A DNA stretch of 64,000 nt from VBDM01 sp049802235 (GTDB taxonomy: Bacteria; Pseudomonadota; Gammaproteobacteria; Burkholderiales; SG8-39), in contig JBARMB010000037.1 of the NCBI GenBank assembly GCA_049802235.1, forward strand, positions 1-64,000, written 5' to 3'. The position numbers and the translations under genes were made by a program. The notes beneath the pieces were generated by a model. The model was not told the origin of the DNA and did not search any database. It worked only from the letters and a program-made list of their open reading frames with translations. Every line of letters begins with the position of its first letter. Positions within the stretch are counted from its first letter, which is position 1. Below are positions 36,799-45,267 of the stretch, one piece after another.

Positions 36799-37128
36799 TG
36801 GCACAGACTTCCTCCGTGGCGTTCACAGTCGCCGTCGCCAATCTGCCCCCTGTGTGGCAGGGGGTCCCGACCATCACGTTCACGCAGGGTATTGCATCGA
36901 GCGTTTCGATTGCTGCCTATGTCACCGATCCCAATGGAGATGCACTTACGATAACCTTGAATTCCGCTGCGCTGCCGCCCGGCGTCAGCTATGACGCGGG
37001 CAACAAGCGCTTCGTCTACGATGGATTCAACTCTGTCGGCACCACCAGCGGCAACGTATTGACAGCCGACGACGGCCGGCCCTGATGTGTTGCGGACTTC
37101 CTTTAGGAACGTTCACAGTGAGCGGAGG
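36553..37128 (+). repeat. 287-bp tandem duplication encoding Ig-like units
   Basis: Unit 1 runs from 36553 to 36839 and unit 2 from 36840 to about 37126. Both encode PPVW-x2-VPTITFTQG ... NKRFVYDG ... VLTADDG. The period of 287 is not a multiple of three, so each unit shifts frame. Each ends in CCCTGATG, which supplies a stop and an overlapping start (36798 and 37085, exactly 287 bp apart). Confidence 0.9.
36798..37085 (+). CDS. Ig-like module ORF (module 2), TGATG-coupled
   Basis: This 95-residue ORF begins MAQTSSVAFTVAVANLPPVW and contains one Ig-like unit plus the final strand of the preceding one. It has no signal peptide. Its ATG overlaps the stop of module 1 (TGATG), so termination-reinitiation could produce it. 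Alternatively the pair is one ancestral gene broken by a frame-shifting duplication. The second TGATG at its end opens a 15-codon frame that closes at TAA 37130-37132. Confidence 0.5.
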   Translation: MAQTSSVAFTVAVANLPPVWQGVPTITFTQGIASSVSIAAYVTDPNGDALTITLNSAALPPGVSYDAGNKRFVYDGFNSVGTTSGNVLTADDGRP

Positions 37129-37135
37129 GTAATCG

Positions 37136-38455
37136 ATGGCCACCGCAGCCAGCAATTCCTTCAACGTCGGGATCGGTACAGCTCCGACCTTCTCGATGCC
37201 GACGGTGGCAGACGAGCTGGCCACCTACACTCTCTGGGGCTGGACCATCGATGCGGCCGCGAACCCGGCCTACAACTCGGCACCGGGGTACGTGGTCACG
37301 AGCCCTGACATCCACGGCGACACCGAGAGCGACGACGTCTGGGACTACCTCCAAGCGTACAACCGGCGCACGTCGGGCAACGTCGGCTACCTGCAGCGAG
37401 CACAGGCCTGGCGCAGTTACTACGTCAATAATTTCGAGACTTCACCCGCTTTTGGGACCGACGCAGGCTTTTTCTACGACCACAACTACGGATGGGGGCT
37501 GCAGCAGTTCGGGGACCAGTTCAACGACGCGGGAGCCAAGGCCGAGGCGCTGCGGATTTGCACCACGATACACGACTTCTGGGCGGCGGGCGGGCGTAGC
37601 GGTAGCGGCAACTGGCCCGTCGCCGGCAATTTCGACATCGCGCACTACGGTGTACGCGGACCCGCCCGCAATCTGCACACGGCGGTCGCAGTCGCTGACG
37701 CGACCGGCGATGCGAAGGCGATCGAGCTTCGCGACAAGCTGATCGACCTTTGGATTCAGTCTCCAGACTACGACAGCGCGAACGGCATGTATTGGGTCGG
37801 CGACGACCAGATGACCTTCTTCGGCGGCATCGTCCCTCCGCTGAGCTACGCGGCAGGCGATCGCGCGATGTCGAGCTTCCACATCGGGCAACTCGCCGAG
37901 GCGTTCTTCGCCGCGTGGCTCTCGCCGAACGTGAACGCGCAGCGCAAGAGCGATATCAAGGCAAGAATCTTGGCTATGGCGACCTGGATGCTGCACAATG
38001 GGCTCGACCCGACGTACCGCTATTCCTCGGACACTCTTGGTATCAGGGGCTCCGGCGGCGCGTGGTGGAATTACTCGCTGAATGGTCCGACGACATCATG
38101 GGATGGTTCGTACACCATCTCCATCGTCAACCTGCTCGTGATGGCGTACAAATTTACTGGTGACCACAATTTCCTCGACGCGACCCCGGCGAACAACCTC
38201 TATCCGGCCAAGTACTGCTTCAATCGCGGCACCAAGAACCAGTTCGGCAGTACCACGCTGCGCGAGGGTCCTGGCGGCTCGACGGTAGCCGGGGTGGTCG
38301 GCGGTGGTGCTGGTAACGAGAACATCGCCTACCACTTCGTCGACACGAGGTTCGACACGAGCACGGGCAGCCAGTACCTCTACAACAACAAAGGCGAGCT
38401 GCAATACACCTACCTGATCTTCGAGAACGGCGGCGCACCGACCGTTCTCCCGTGA
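37136..38455 (+). CDS. Probable alpha-helical (toroid-like) secreted-module protein (module 3)
   Basis: This 439-residue protein begins MATAASNSFNVGIG, which looks like the last strand of an Ig-like domain rather than a signal peptide. It continues with a domain rich in amphipathic helices and aromatic/Asp residues (YVVTSPDIHGDTESDDVWDY, DHNYGWGLQQFGDQF, GPARNLHTAVAVADATG). That helix pattern suggests an alpha/alpha-barrel, a fold common in polysaccharide lyases and glycosidases, but no catalytic motif is recognised. A good GGAGGG site lies nine bases upstream. Without a secretion signal of its own, it is either intracellular, fused in some state to module 1, or a broken piece. Confidence 0.65.
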   Translation: MATAASNSFNVGIGTAPTFSMPTVADELATYTLWGWTIDAAANPAYNSAPGYVVTSPDIHGDTESDDVWDYLQAYNRRTSGNVGYLQRAQAWRSYYVNNFETSPAFGTDAGFFYDHNYGWGLQQFGDQFNDAGAKAEALRICTTIHDFWAAGGRSGSGNWPVAGNFDIAHYGVRGPARNLHTAVAVADATGDAKAIELRDKLIDLWIQSPDYDSANGMYWVGDDQMTFFGGIVPPLSYAAGDRAMSSFHIGQLAEAFFAAWLSPNVNAQRKSDIKARILAMATWMLHNGLDPTYRYSSDTLGIRGSGGAWWNYSLNGPTTSWDGSYTISIVNLLVMAYKFTGDHNFLDATPANNLYPAKYCFNRGTKNQFGSTTLREGPGGSTVAGVVGGGAGNENIAYHFVDTRFDTSTGSQYLYNNKGELQYTYLIFENGGAPTVLP

Positions 38456-38462
38456 GGTTCCC

Positions 38463-39464
38463 ATGGCCACCGCAAACTCCAATCCATTCGACGTCCGGGT
38501 CGTAGTTCCAACGCCTCTCGCGGTAGCCGCGGCCGGGATGGCACCGGGATCATGGGCGACATTCACGACCAACCTGGACGGCGCAACGTCGCTTTCTAAC
38601 CTGATCGACTCCGGCAGCGGGAAGCGGATCACCGAGTATTCCGACAAGATGGTTTGGCTCTCTGGCCGGCAGGAGATCCATTTCACCGGCGGTGGGCACC
38701 CAATAGCTGGCACCGTCGAGAAGACCATCACGTACACCGACGCCGACAACACCTGGCACAACCTCGGTGCACCGCCCTGGTTGCCGAGCAGCTCGACCCA
38801 TGCCTACCAGCACAACGCGGGCCAGGGCGACACCCACTACTTCCTCCAATACGGCACCACGATCGTCCACACCAGGGACATCCCCAGCGGGACCTGGGGG
38901 GTGCTGGACACCACCGGCGTCTCTCTGGGATCGGCCGGCGCGATTGGCGCATTGGAGTGGTTCCCCACGTTCGGCACCGGCAGCCTGATCATTGTCAACG
39001 GCCAACTTCCCGCCGTGTACCGCTGGAATGGCACATCCTGGTCAGTCGTCGGGTCGCCGGCAATGGGCGGCTACCACAACGTCGGCGTCTACAGTCCGAT
39101 CAAGGATCTCTTGTACTTCGGCGGCGGCAACGGCTCGAACCAGCTCTACACGATGTCCAACACCGGAGCGATCACCGCCAGAGCGAATTGCCCAATCGAG
39201 TTCGGTATCATCCAGTCAGTCACGACCGTCGATCCGGTGAGCGGCAAGCTGGTGTTGGCGTGCATCGACCAGGTGATTCGCGTCTACGATCCGGCCACCA
39301 ACACATGGTCTACCGACACCGTACCGCCGCCCGGATTCTGGTCTGACACGATCTATCAAGAAGGCAATGTGATGGGCATCGTCGCTGCGCCGGTCTATGA
39401 CTACGGCGTGACGATGTTCATCACCATCGCGGGACCGGCGATCTATCTGCGCAAGGGAAGATAG
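38463..39464 (+). CDS. Kelch-like beta-propeller protein (module 4)
   Basis: This 333-residue protein starts MATANSNPFDVRVV, the same N-terminal tag as module 3, and has no signal peptide. Repeats of the kelch type are visible: YTDADNTWHNLG, VYRWNGTSWSVVGSP, LLYFGGGNGSNQLYTM and VIRVYDPATNTWS, with Gly-Gly pairs before strands. Such propellers bind carbohydrate or protein partners, or form oxidase-like folds. It follows module 3 by seven bases, with GAGG before the ATG. Confidence 0.72.
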   Translation: MATANSNPFDVRVVVPTPLAVAAAGMAPGSWATFTTNLDGATSLSNLIDSGSGKRITEYSDKMVWLSGRQEIHFTGGGHPIAGTVEKTITYTDADNTWHNLGAPPWLPSSSTHAYQHNAGQGDTHYFLQYGTTIVHTRDIPSGTWGVLDTTGVSLGSAGAIGALEWFPTFGTGSLIIVNGQLPAVYRWNGTSWSVVGSPAMGGYHNVGVYSPIKDLLYFGGGNGSNQLYTMSNTGAITARANCPIEFGIIQSVTTVDPVSGKLVLACIDQVIRVYDPATNTWSTDTVPPPGFWSDTIYQEGNVMGIVAAPVYDYGVTMFITIAGPAIYLRKGR

Positions 39465-39763
39465 TCGCACAGCCCAGGTGTACGGCAGTCCATCTGCTCC
39501 GCGATGGAGCGGAATATTCAATGACTCCGCATTCAAGGCCGCCTCCCAGAACGATTGCGCAGGCAGCAATCGCATATCGTCCCGGTCGATGCCCCGCCGT
39601 GGATAGCCGGACAGGGGTCGAGTAAATCCGGTCGGCGCGAACCAGGAGCGCACGTTGCGAAAATGGCAGATGGCCGGAGCGTCGATTACCGGCAGTGAGA
39701 GTAAATTGACAATTAACGATAGCGGCAGGGAGTGCTGGAGCACAGGTTCAGGAGAAACAGGCA
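39465..39763. other. 299-bp intergenic region upstream of beta-helix lipoprotein
   Basis: No gene is recognised. It contains the second copy of the palindromic TCCGC/GCGGAATATTCA motif at 39498-39520 and a short inverted repeat GTGCTGGAGCAC near 39732. A ribosome site (AGGAGA) lies before the GTG at 39764. Confidence 0.5.
39498..39520. promoter_or_regulatory. Palindromic motif, copy 2 (TCCGC...GCGGAATATTCA)
   Basis: TCCGC (39498-39502), a six-base loop and GCGGA (39509-39513), continuing AATATTCA, match copy 1 at 36137-36160 in both arms and the eight-base extension. Both copies lie after a gene end and ahead of a lipoprotein gene in this secreted-module region. Confidence 0.5.
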
Positions 39764-41608
39764 GTGCGGACTATCGGTATCGTCGCTGGCGCAGGCGCGG
39801 TCACGTTGCTGCTGGTACTCGGCGCCTGCGGCGGCGGGACCGGTACTTGGAGTTCCGACCAGGCGTCGAACTCGCCTAATCCGGCGGATTCGACTGCGCC
39901 GGCGGTTTCGCTCACCTCGCCAACCGCCTCCGGCACCTATACGACGACGAGCGCCGCCGTATCCTTGGCGGGCAGCGCATCGGACAACGTCGGTGTCGTG
40001 AGCGTGGGCTGGCGCAACGCCGCAAACGGCGCAAGCGGCAACGCCAGCGGCACGAACAGCTGGAGCGTCGCGAACATTGCGCTCGTGCCGGGGGTAAACA
40101 CCATCACGGTTACGGCGCATGACGCAGCCGGCAACAGCGGCGGCTCCACGCTGGCCGTGACGTACGACCCCAACGGCGCGACCAGTCTGTCGGGGAGCGT
40201 GGATAGTTCCCTGATCAACCGCAGCGGCGCCAACGCGGTCTACATCTACAACGGCACGGTCACGCCTGACGACTTCGGCGGCAGCGGTGCGCAGCCCGTC
40301 GCCACGGCGCCGGTCGTCCAGGACAACGGCGTCTGCACCTTCAGCTACCGATTCGGAGTGCTGCCGGCCGGCACGTATACCGTGGCGTTCACCAACCAGG
40401 CGGCGAACGACAATACGGCAACCAACGATGCGATCGCTTTCCTCGGCACGGCGACGGTGACGATAGCCGCCTCCGGCGGCGTCATTCACAATTTCCTGCC
40501 TAACCGGCTATTGCAGGTTGGGCCGACGCGCTCGCTCAAACTTCCGAGCGACGCCGCCGCGGTCGCGCAGGCCGGGGATGTGATCGAAATCGACGCGGGC
40601 GAATATCTCGACGACATCGTCGTCTGGCGGCAAAACAATCTCACGCTGCGCGGCGTCGGCGGCGGCCGTGCGCACATGCACGCCACGCAAATCATCCCGT
40701 TCAACGGCACCGACCAAGGCAACGGCAAGGGCATCTGGGTCCAGGCCGCGCAGAACACTAGCGTCGAGAATGTAGAATTTTCGGGCGCCAGCGTGCCTGA
40801 CCAGAACGGCGCCGGAATTCGCGCCGACGGGTCCGGCCTCACGGTGTGCAATGGCTATTTCCATGACAATGAGAACGGTATTCTCGGAGGCAGCGGCATC
40901 GTCACGATCGAGTACTCGGAATTCAATTACAACGGATTCGGAGACGGCTTCACTCACAACATGTACATCAGCGAGACGACCACGCTCTTCACGCTGCGCT
41001 ACAGCTACTCGCATCGCGCTCGCATCGGCCACAACGTCAAGAGCCGGGCGCAGGAGAACCATATCCTTCACAACCGCATCATGGACGAAAGCGATGGCAC
41101 TGGGAGCTATGCGATCGATATACCCCAAACCGGTCTGACGTTCATCATCGGCAATCTGATCCAGCAGGGGCCGAATACCGACAACTCGTCCATCGTTGCC
41201 TACGGCGCGGAAAACGCGAACAATCCCATACACGAGCTTTACGTGGTGAACAACACGTTCGTGAACGATCTGGGCTCCGGCCAGTTCCTCGCGATAGGTG
41301 GCGGCTTCACACCGACAGTGCGTCTGATGAACAACATCTTTGCCGGCCCCGGCAGCGTTCCGAGTGGGGCAGGTATCACTTCGACGACGAACCTCGTCTC
41401 GAACCCGTCAAGCCTGGCGGGCTTGGTGGACAGGGCCAATTTCGACTATCGTCTGACGTCGACATCGCCCGCGATCAACGCGGGCACGGACCCGGGAAGC
41501 GTCGGCAGCGTAAGTCTTACGCCGACGAGCCAGTACCTGCATCCGATCAACCGGCAGGATCGCCCGGTCAACGGCACGATCGATATCGGCGCCTACGAGT
41601 TTCCTTGA
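39764..41608 (+). CDS. Beta-helix lipoprotein with N-terminal Ig-like domain
   Basis: This 614-residue lipoprotein has a signal peptide with lipobox LGAC (Cys about 23). It then has a Ser/Pro/Ala linker, an Ig-like domain (about 44-132, VSLTSPTASGTYTTTSAAVSLAG and NTITVTAHDAAGNSG), a second beta domain, and from about 250 a right-handed parallel beta-helix (repeated short strands with Asn ladders: GIWVQAAQNTSVENVEFSG, GILGGSGIVTIEYSEF). Such folds bind, cleave or epimerise polysaccharides. It may process the EPS made by this locus. The start is GTG with AGGAGA eight bases upstream. Confidence 0.85.
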   Translation: MRTIGIVAGAGAVTLLLVLGACGGGTGTWSSDQASNSPNPADSTAPAVSLTSPTASGTYTTTSAAVSLAGSASDNVGVVSVGWRNAANGASGNASGTNSWSVANIALVPGVNTITVTAHDAAGNSGGSTLAVTYDPNGATSLSGSVDSSLINRSGANAVYIYNGTVTPDDFGGSGAQPVATAPVVQDNGVCTFSYRFGVLPAGTYTVAFTNQAANDNTATNDAIAFLGTATVTIAASGGVIHNFLPNRLLQVGPTRSLKLPSDAAAVAQAGDVIEIDAGEYLDDIVVWRQNNLTLRGVGGGRAHMHATQIIPFNGTDQGNGKGIWVQAAQNTSVENVEFSGASVPDQNGAGIRADGSGLTVCNGYFHDNENGILGGSGIVTIEYSEFNYNGFGDGFTHNMYISETTTLFTLRYSYSHRARIGHNVKSRAQENHILHNRIMDESDGTGSYAIDIPQTGLTFIIGNLIQQGPNTDNSSIVAYGAENANNPIHELYVVNNTFVNDLGSGQFLAIGGGFTPTVRLMNNIFAGPGSVPSGAGITSTTNLVSNPSSLAGLVDRANFDYRLTSTSPAINAGTDPGSVGSVSLTPTSQYLHPINRQDRPVNGTIDIGAYEFP

Positions 41609-41609
41609 T

Positions 41610-41621
41610 GCCGCCTGCGGC
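41610..41621. terminator. Short GC hairpin between convergent genes
   Basis: GCCGC-CT-GCGGC lies just after the beta-helix gene stop and 11 bp before the end of the opposing SGNH gene. There is no T-run on either side, so this is a weak candidate for a shared transcription end. Confidence 0.3.
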
Positions 41622-41631
41622 CGGGTCGGAG

Positions 41632-42792
41632 TCAACGCGATCCGCAGATATGGTCTGAAACCAAATCCCCGGCCAATCGATGGCCGTTCTCGTTCAAATG
41701 CCCGGAACCGAGTGCCGTGTTGGTGAAGCCGTGCAGGTAGACCCGGTTCGTCTCCGCGTATGACTGGAACGGGGCAGCCAGGAGCGCTACGTCGATCTTC
41801 TCCTTGTCCGCAAGAGTACCCAGACGGCTCTCCGGATAGAGCAGATCGTTTGCGCCGAGACCGCGAGCGAATTGCTCACGGACCTTCGGATCGGGGTTTG
41901 CCTGAATCGCGATCGGTATGGAGACGAGCAGAAACCGAGCCCCCATGCCGGTGACCTCATCACGCATCTTGACGATCAAGCGCTCGGTAACCCCCCAGGC
42001 GTCCCTCCAAGCTGCCGAGGTTGGAGGAAGAAAAATTTCCTCATCCAATCCAAGTTCCAAATTCGCGACTTGCGGGGAGCGGGCTTCCTTGCCGGTTAAT
42101 TGCTCAATCGCAACCTTGGTCCTGCGGAGCAGCTGAAACGTCCGCAAGTCGAACAACATATTTCTGACTCCGAAATTCCTCCTGTACGAGAGGTACTCGG
42201 GATCGCTCAGAAAGCCATCGTCCAGGACCAGCGCGCCGTTCTCGAGACGAAAGAATGGTCGTAATTTCATCTCTTCGAGTTCGCGCGAATTATTTCTCAC
42301 GTCGTTGCCCGGATAGAACGCGAGCACGACCATATCCGGTGCATAGTCCGAGACGCGATGCCGCAGGGTCAGCAGTTCTTGTGCGGTTCCGTATCCAGAA
42401 ACACCGAAATTTAGAACCTCGATATCGCGCGCACCGAATGCGTTACATTCCTTGACCCGTCGTTCCATAATGGACCAAAAGGTCGCTTTCATAGGGACCT
42501 GGAGCGCTTCCGCCATGGAATCGCCCAATACGGCTATTCGGATTGTGTTCGATGGTTTTGTCTTGGAATGCTCCCGATCCCGCAAGCCATTGTTGCTGAT
42601 TCTGATGAAAGCCTCGCCCTCCGTTCGGTTCCATCCCTCCGCACCTGGTCGGAGTGTACTCCCAACAATATCGTCATATGTGTAGAAAACCGGGTAACTG
42701 AAGTCGATGAGTCTCAGGGACAGCTCTCCGATGACTAGCGCGACACACAGGCTTGCGCTCAGCAATATTCCGTTCAGAAGCCAGTTCTTAAT
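41632..42792 (-). CDS. SGNH/GDSL-type hydrolase, membrane-anchored; probable ATT start
   Basis: This protein of about 386 residues has an N-terminal hydrophobic anchor and an SGNH esterase fold. Counting from the TTG at 42765, block I GDSM has its nucleophile at about Ser83; GVSGYG, the PGND motif and the C-terminal HLNENGHRL motif with the catalytic His follow. Members deacetylate or acetylate polysaccharides. A perfect AAGGAG is placed five bases before ATT (minus strand, 42792-42790), which would give MKNWLLNGILLSA, a natural anchor sequence. No ATG or GTG exists between this point and the in-frame stop at 42810-42808. TTG at 42765 is the only conventional start (377 residues) but has a poor ribosome site. 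Confidence 0.82.
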   Translation of the reverse strand: MKNWLLNGILLSASLCVALVIGELSLRLIDFSYPVFYTYDDIVGSTLRPGAEGWNRTEGEAFIRISNNGLRDREHSKTKPSNTIRIAVLGDSMAEALQVPMKATFWSIMERRVKECNAFGARDIEVLNFGVSGYGTAQELLTLRHRVSDYAPDMVVLAFYPGNDVRNNSRELEEMKLRPFFRLENGALVLDDGFLSDPEYLSYRRNFGVRNMLFDLRTFQLLRRTKVAIEQLTGKEARSPQVANLELGLDEEIFLPPTSAAWRDAWGVTERLIVKMRDEVTGMGARFLLVSIPIAIQANPDPKVREQFARGLGANDLLYPESRLGTLADKEKIDVALLAAPFQSYAETNRVYLHGFTNTALGSGHLNENGHRLAGDLVSDHICGSR

Positions 42793-42822
42793 TGGTCTCT
42801 CCTTGGCTTACGATAAAAGCGT

Positions 42823-42837
42823 TGGCACGATACTTGG
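42823..42837 (+). promoter_or_regulatory. Sigma-54-like promoter upstream of FemAB gene
   Basis: TGGCACGATACTTGG has a perfect -24 element (TGGCACG), correct spacing and TTGG in place of TTGC at -12. Transcription would begin near 42849, about 97 bp before the FemAB ATG at 42946, opening the glycosyltransferase half of the EPS locus. Confidence 0.4.
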
Positions 42838-42945
42838 GCCTCCGTTGAATTTCAAGTGAGCTGGACGGTGTTGCTCTCCAGGTTCTCGAATCCACTCGCT
42901 TCCCCTGCTCCAGGGGGACTGCTATACTCGATTCGAGTTTACTCC

Positions 42946-44025
42946 ATGAATCCCGCACCGAACGCGTCAATCGCTAACGTGGAAGCAGCGGCGTCTGACG
43001 CGGTGCGGGTGGGAGAGTTGCAGCCTGTCGATTTTTCCCGCTGGGATGAGTTCGTATCCGGCTGCCGCGAAGCCACCTTCTTCCACCGCGCCGGGTGGAA
43101 GACCGTCATTGAGCGAGCATTCGGGCACCGCACGAAGTTCCTCTATGCCGAGGCCGGCGGCCGGATCGAGGGTGTCCTTCCGCTTGCCGAGGTGAACAGC
43201 GTCCTGTTCGGACACGCGCTGGTTTCCCTGCCGTTTTGCGTCTACGGCGGGATCGCGGCCGGAAGCGAGCGGGCGCGGCGCCTGCTCGACGAGGCCGCCG
43301 GGGCGCTGGCGGAGGAGTGGCGCGTCGACCATCTCGAGTATCGTTCGCTCACGCCCCATCATCCCGAATGGGCGCATACCGATCTCTACGTCACCTTCAG
43401 GAAGGCGATCGACCCCGATGTCGAGCGTAACCTCAACGAGATTCCGCGCAAGCAGCGGGCCATGGTGCGCAAGGGGATCAAGGCGGGATTGAAAAGCGAG
43501 ATCGACGAGGGCGTGGAGCGTTTCTTCGCCGCCTACGCGCACAGCGTCCACCGCCTCGGCACCCCGGTTTTTTCCAGGCGCTACTTCCAGACCCTCCGGG
43601 AGGTCTTCGGCCCCGACTGCGAGGTGTTGACGGTGATCCGGGAGGGGGGGCTCGTTGCAAGCGTCATGTCCTTTTACTTCCGCGACGAGGTACTGCCCTA
43701 CTACGGCGGCGGAACGGAGCAGGCGCGGGACGTGGCGGGCAACGATTTCATGTACTGGGAGCTGATGCGGCGTGCCTGCGAGCGCGGGATACGCGTGTTC
43801 GACTACGGCCGCAGCAAGCGCGGCACCGGCTCCTTCGACTTCAAGAAGAACTGGGGCTTCGAGCCGCAGCCCTTGCACTACGAGTACCGGCTGGTCAGGG
43901 GCAAGCGCGTGCCCGAACTGAACCCGCTCAATCCCAAGTACCGCTTGCTCATCAAGCTGTGGCAGCGGCTGCCGCTTGCGCTCGCCAACCGGATCGGGCC
44001 ACTTATCGCGCGCAATCTGGGATAA
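42946..44025 (+). CDS. FemAB-like protein of XrtA/PEP-CTERM locus (TIGR03019-like)
   Basis: This 359-residue protein belongs to the GNAT-related FemAB/BioF2-type acyltransferases that use aminoacyl-tRNA or acyl donors. Recognisable segments are FHRAGWKTVIERAFGH near 46, IPRKQRAMVRKGIKAGL near 166, PVFSRRYFQTL near 206 and FDYGRSKRGTGSFDFKKNWGFEP near 286. It is expected to add an acyl or aminoacyl group to EPS or an envelope component. ATG 42946 (MNPAPNAS) is chosen; the upstream extension lacks family similarity. It is separated by three bases from the next gene. Confidence 0.9.
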   Translation: MNPAPNASIANVEAAASDAVRVGELQPVDFSRWDEFVSGCREATFFHRAGWKTVIERAFGHRTKFLYAEAGGRIEGVLPLAEVNSVLFGHALVSLPFCVYGGIAAGSERARRLLDEAAGALAEEWRVDHLEYRSLTPHHPEWAHTDLYVTFRKAIDPDVERNLNEIPRKQRAMVRKGIKAGLKSEIDEGVERFFAAYAHSVHRLGTPVFSRRYFQTLREVFGPDCEVLTVIREGGLVASVMSFYFRDEVLPYYGGGTEQARDVAGNDFMYWELMRRACERGIRVFDYGRSKRGTGSFDFKKNWGFEPQPLHYEYRLVRGKRVPELNPLNPKYRLLIKLWQRLPLALANRIGPLIARNLG

Positions 44026-44028
44026 CCG

Positions 44029-45267
44029 ATGAGGGAGCTGTTGTTTCTCGCGCATCGGATTCCGTATCCGCCTGACAAGGGCGACAAAATCCGTTCGTTC
44101 CACCTGCTCCAGCATCTTGCGCGTGGATACAGGGTGCACCTCGGCGCGTTCATCGACGACGCGCGGGATTGGAGCCATGTCGAGCGCGTGAAGAAGATGT
44201 GCGGCGAGACCTGCTTCGTCGCGCTGCACGCCACACGCGCGAAGCTGCGCAGCCTCGCGGCGTTCGCTACCGGCGAGCCGCTGACGCTGCCTTACTACCG
44301 CAGCGCCCCGCTGGCACGCTGGGTGGATGACCTGCTCGGTTCGCGCCGTATCGAGCGCGCGCTGGTTTTCAGCTCGGCGATGGCGCAGTACGTTGAGGGG
44401 GCATCGTCGGATGGAATCCGACGCGTGCTTGATTTCGTCGATTTGGATTCAGACAAGTGGCGCCAGTACAGCCAGCAGAAACGCGGACCCATGCGCTGGT
44501 TGTATCGGCGCGAGGCCGAGACGCTGTTCGAGTTCGAGCGCCGTTACGCGGCCGCTTTCGACGCGAGCCTTTTCGTGTCCGAAGCGGAAGCACGGCTCTT
44601 CACCGCGCAGGCTCCGGAGGCGGCCGCGCGCGTGTCAGTCGTGGAGAACGGCGTCGATACGGAGTATTTTTCGCCGCAGCGCGTTTATCCGAGTCCCTAC
44701 GCCGCGGACGAGGCGGTGCTGGTGTTCACAGGCGCCATGGATTACTGGGCGAACGTTGACGCCGTGGCATGGTTCGCGCGCGAGGTCTTTCCGCAGGTGC
44801 GCTCAGATTTTCCACAGGCGCGCTTCTACGTCGTCGGGACCCGCCCGGCGCGCGCGGTGCGCGATCTGGCGCAACTGCCGGGCGTGCGGGTAACGGGCGC
44901 TGTTCCCGACGTTCGACCCTATCTGGCGCACGCGCGCGCAGCGGTCGCTCCGCTTCGTATCGCGCGGGGCGTGCAAAACAAGGTGCTGGAGGCGATGGCC
45001 ATGGCTCGCCCGGTCGTCGCAAGTCCGCAGGCGGTCGATGGAATACGGCCGTGCGCGGAGCTTCTGGAATGGACCACCGATGTGCCCGAGGCGGCAGCGC
45101 GGCTGCTGCTGAAGTTGTTGCGCGAGCCCGCCACGGCTGCGCTCGGCGACGCGTTGCGCGCGCACGTGTCCCGGCACTACAGTTGGCACGAGAACCTCGC
45201 GCGGGTGGAAGCGATCCTCGAGGGGGACGCACCGGCGCATAACAGACCCCAAAAGGTCTTTTTGTAG
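44029..45267 (+). CDS. Family-4-type glycosyltransferase, XrtA-associated (TIGR03087-like)
   Basis: This 412-residue GT-B glycosyltransferase has the start ELLFLAHRIPYPPDKGDKI and the C-terminal donor-binding region RPYLAHARAAVAPLRIARGVQNKVLEAMAMARPVV. VVENGVDTEYF lies near 204. It should add one sugar to the lipid-linked EPS intermediate in the cytoplasm. The start follows FemAB by three bases. In related loci the exosortase gene xrtA usually comes next; here a 240-bp gap follows. Confidence 0.92.
   Translation: MRELLFLAHRIPYPPDKGDKIRSFHLLQHLARGYRVHLGAFIDDARDWSHVERVKKMCGETCFVALHATRAKLRSLAAFATGEPLTLPYYRSAPLARWVDDLLGSRRIERALVFSSAMAQYVEGASSDGIRRVLDFVDLDSDKWRQYSQQKRGPMRWLYRREAETLFEFERRYAAAFDASLFVSEAEARLFTAQAPEAAARVSVVENGVDTEYFSPQRVYPSPYAADEAVLVFTGAMDYWANVDAVAWFAREVFPQVRSDFPQARFYVVGTRPARAVRDLAQLPGVRVTGAVPDVRPYLAHARAAVAPLRIARGVQNKVLEAMAMARPVVASPQAVDGIRPCAELLEWTTDVPEAAARLLLKLLREPATAALGDALRAHVSRHYSWHENLARVEAILEGDAPAHNRPQKVFL

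Noticed and set aside
39764..41608. PEP-CTERM sorting signal on the beta-helix lipoprotein or the module proteins
   Set aside because: C-termini lack the Pro-Glu-Pro motif, hydrophobic helix and basic tail.
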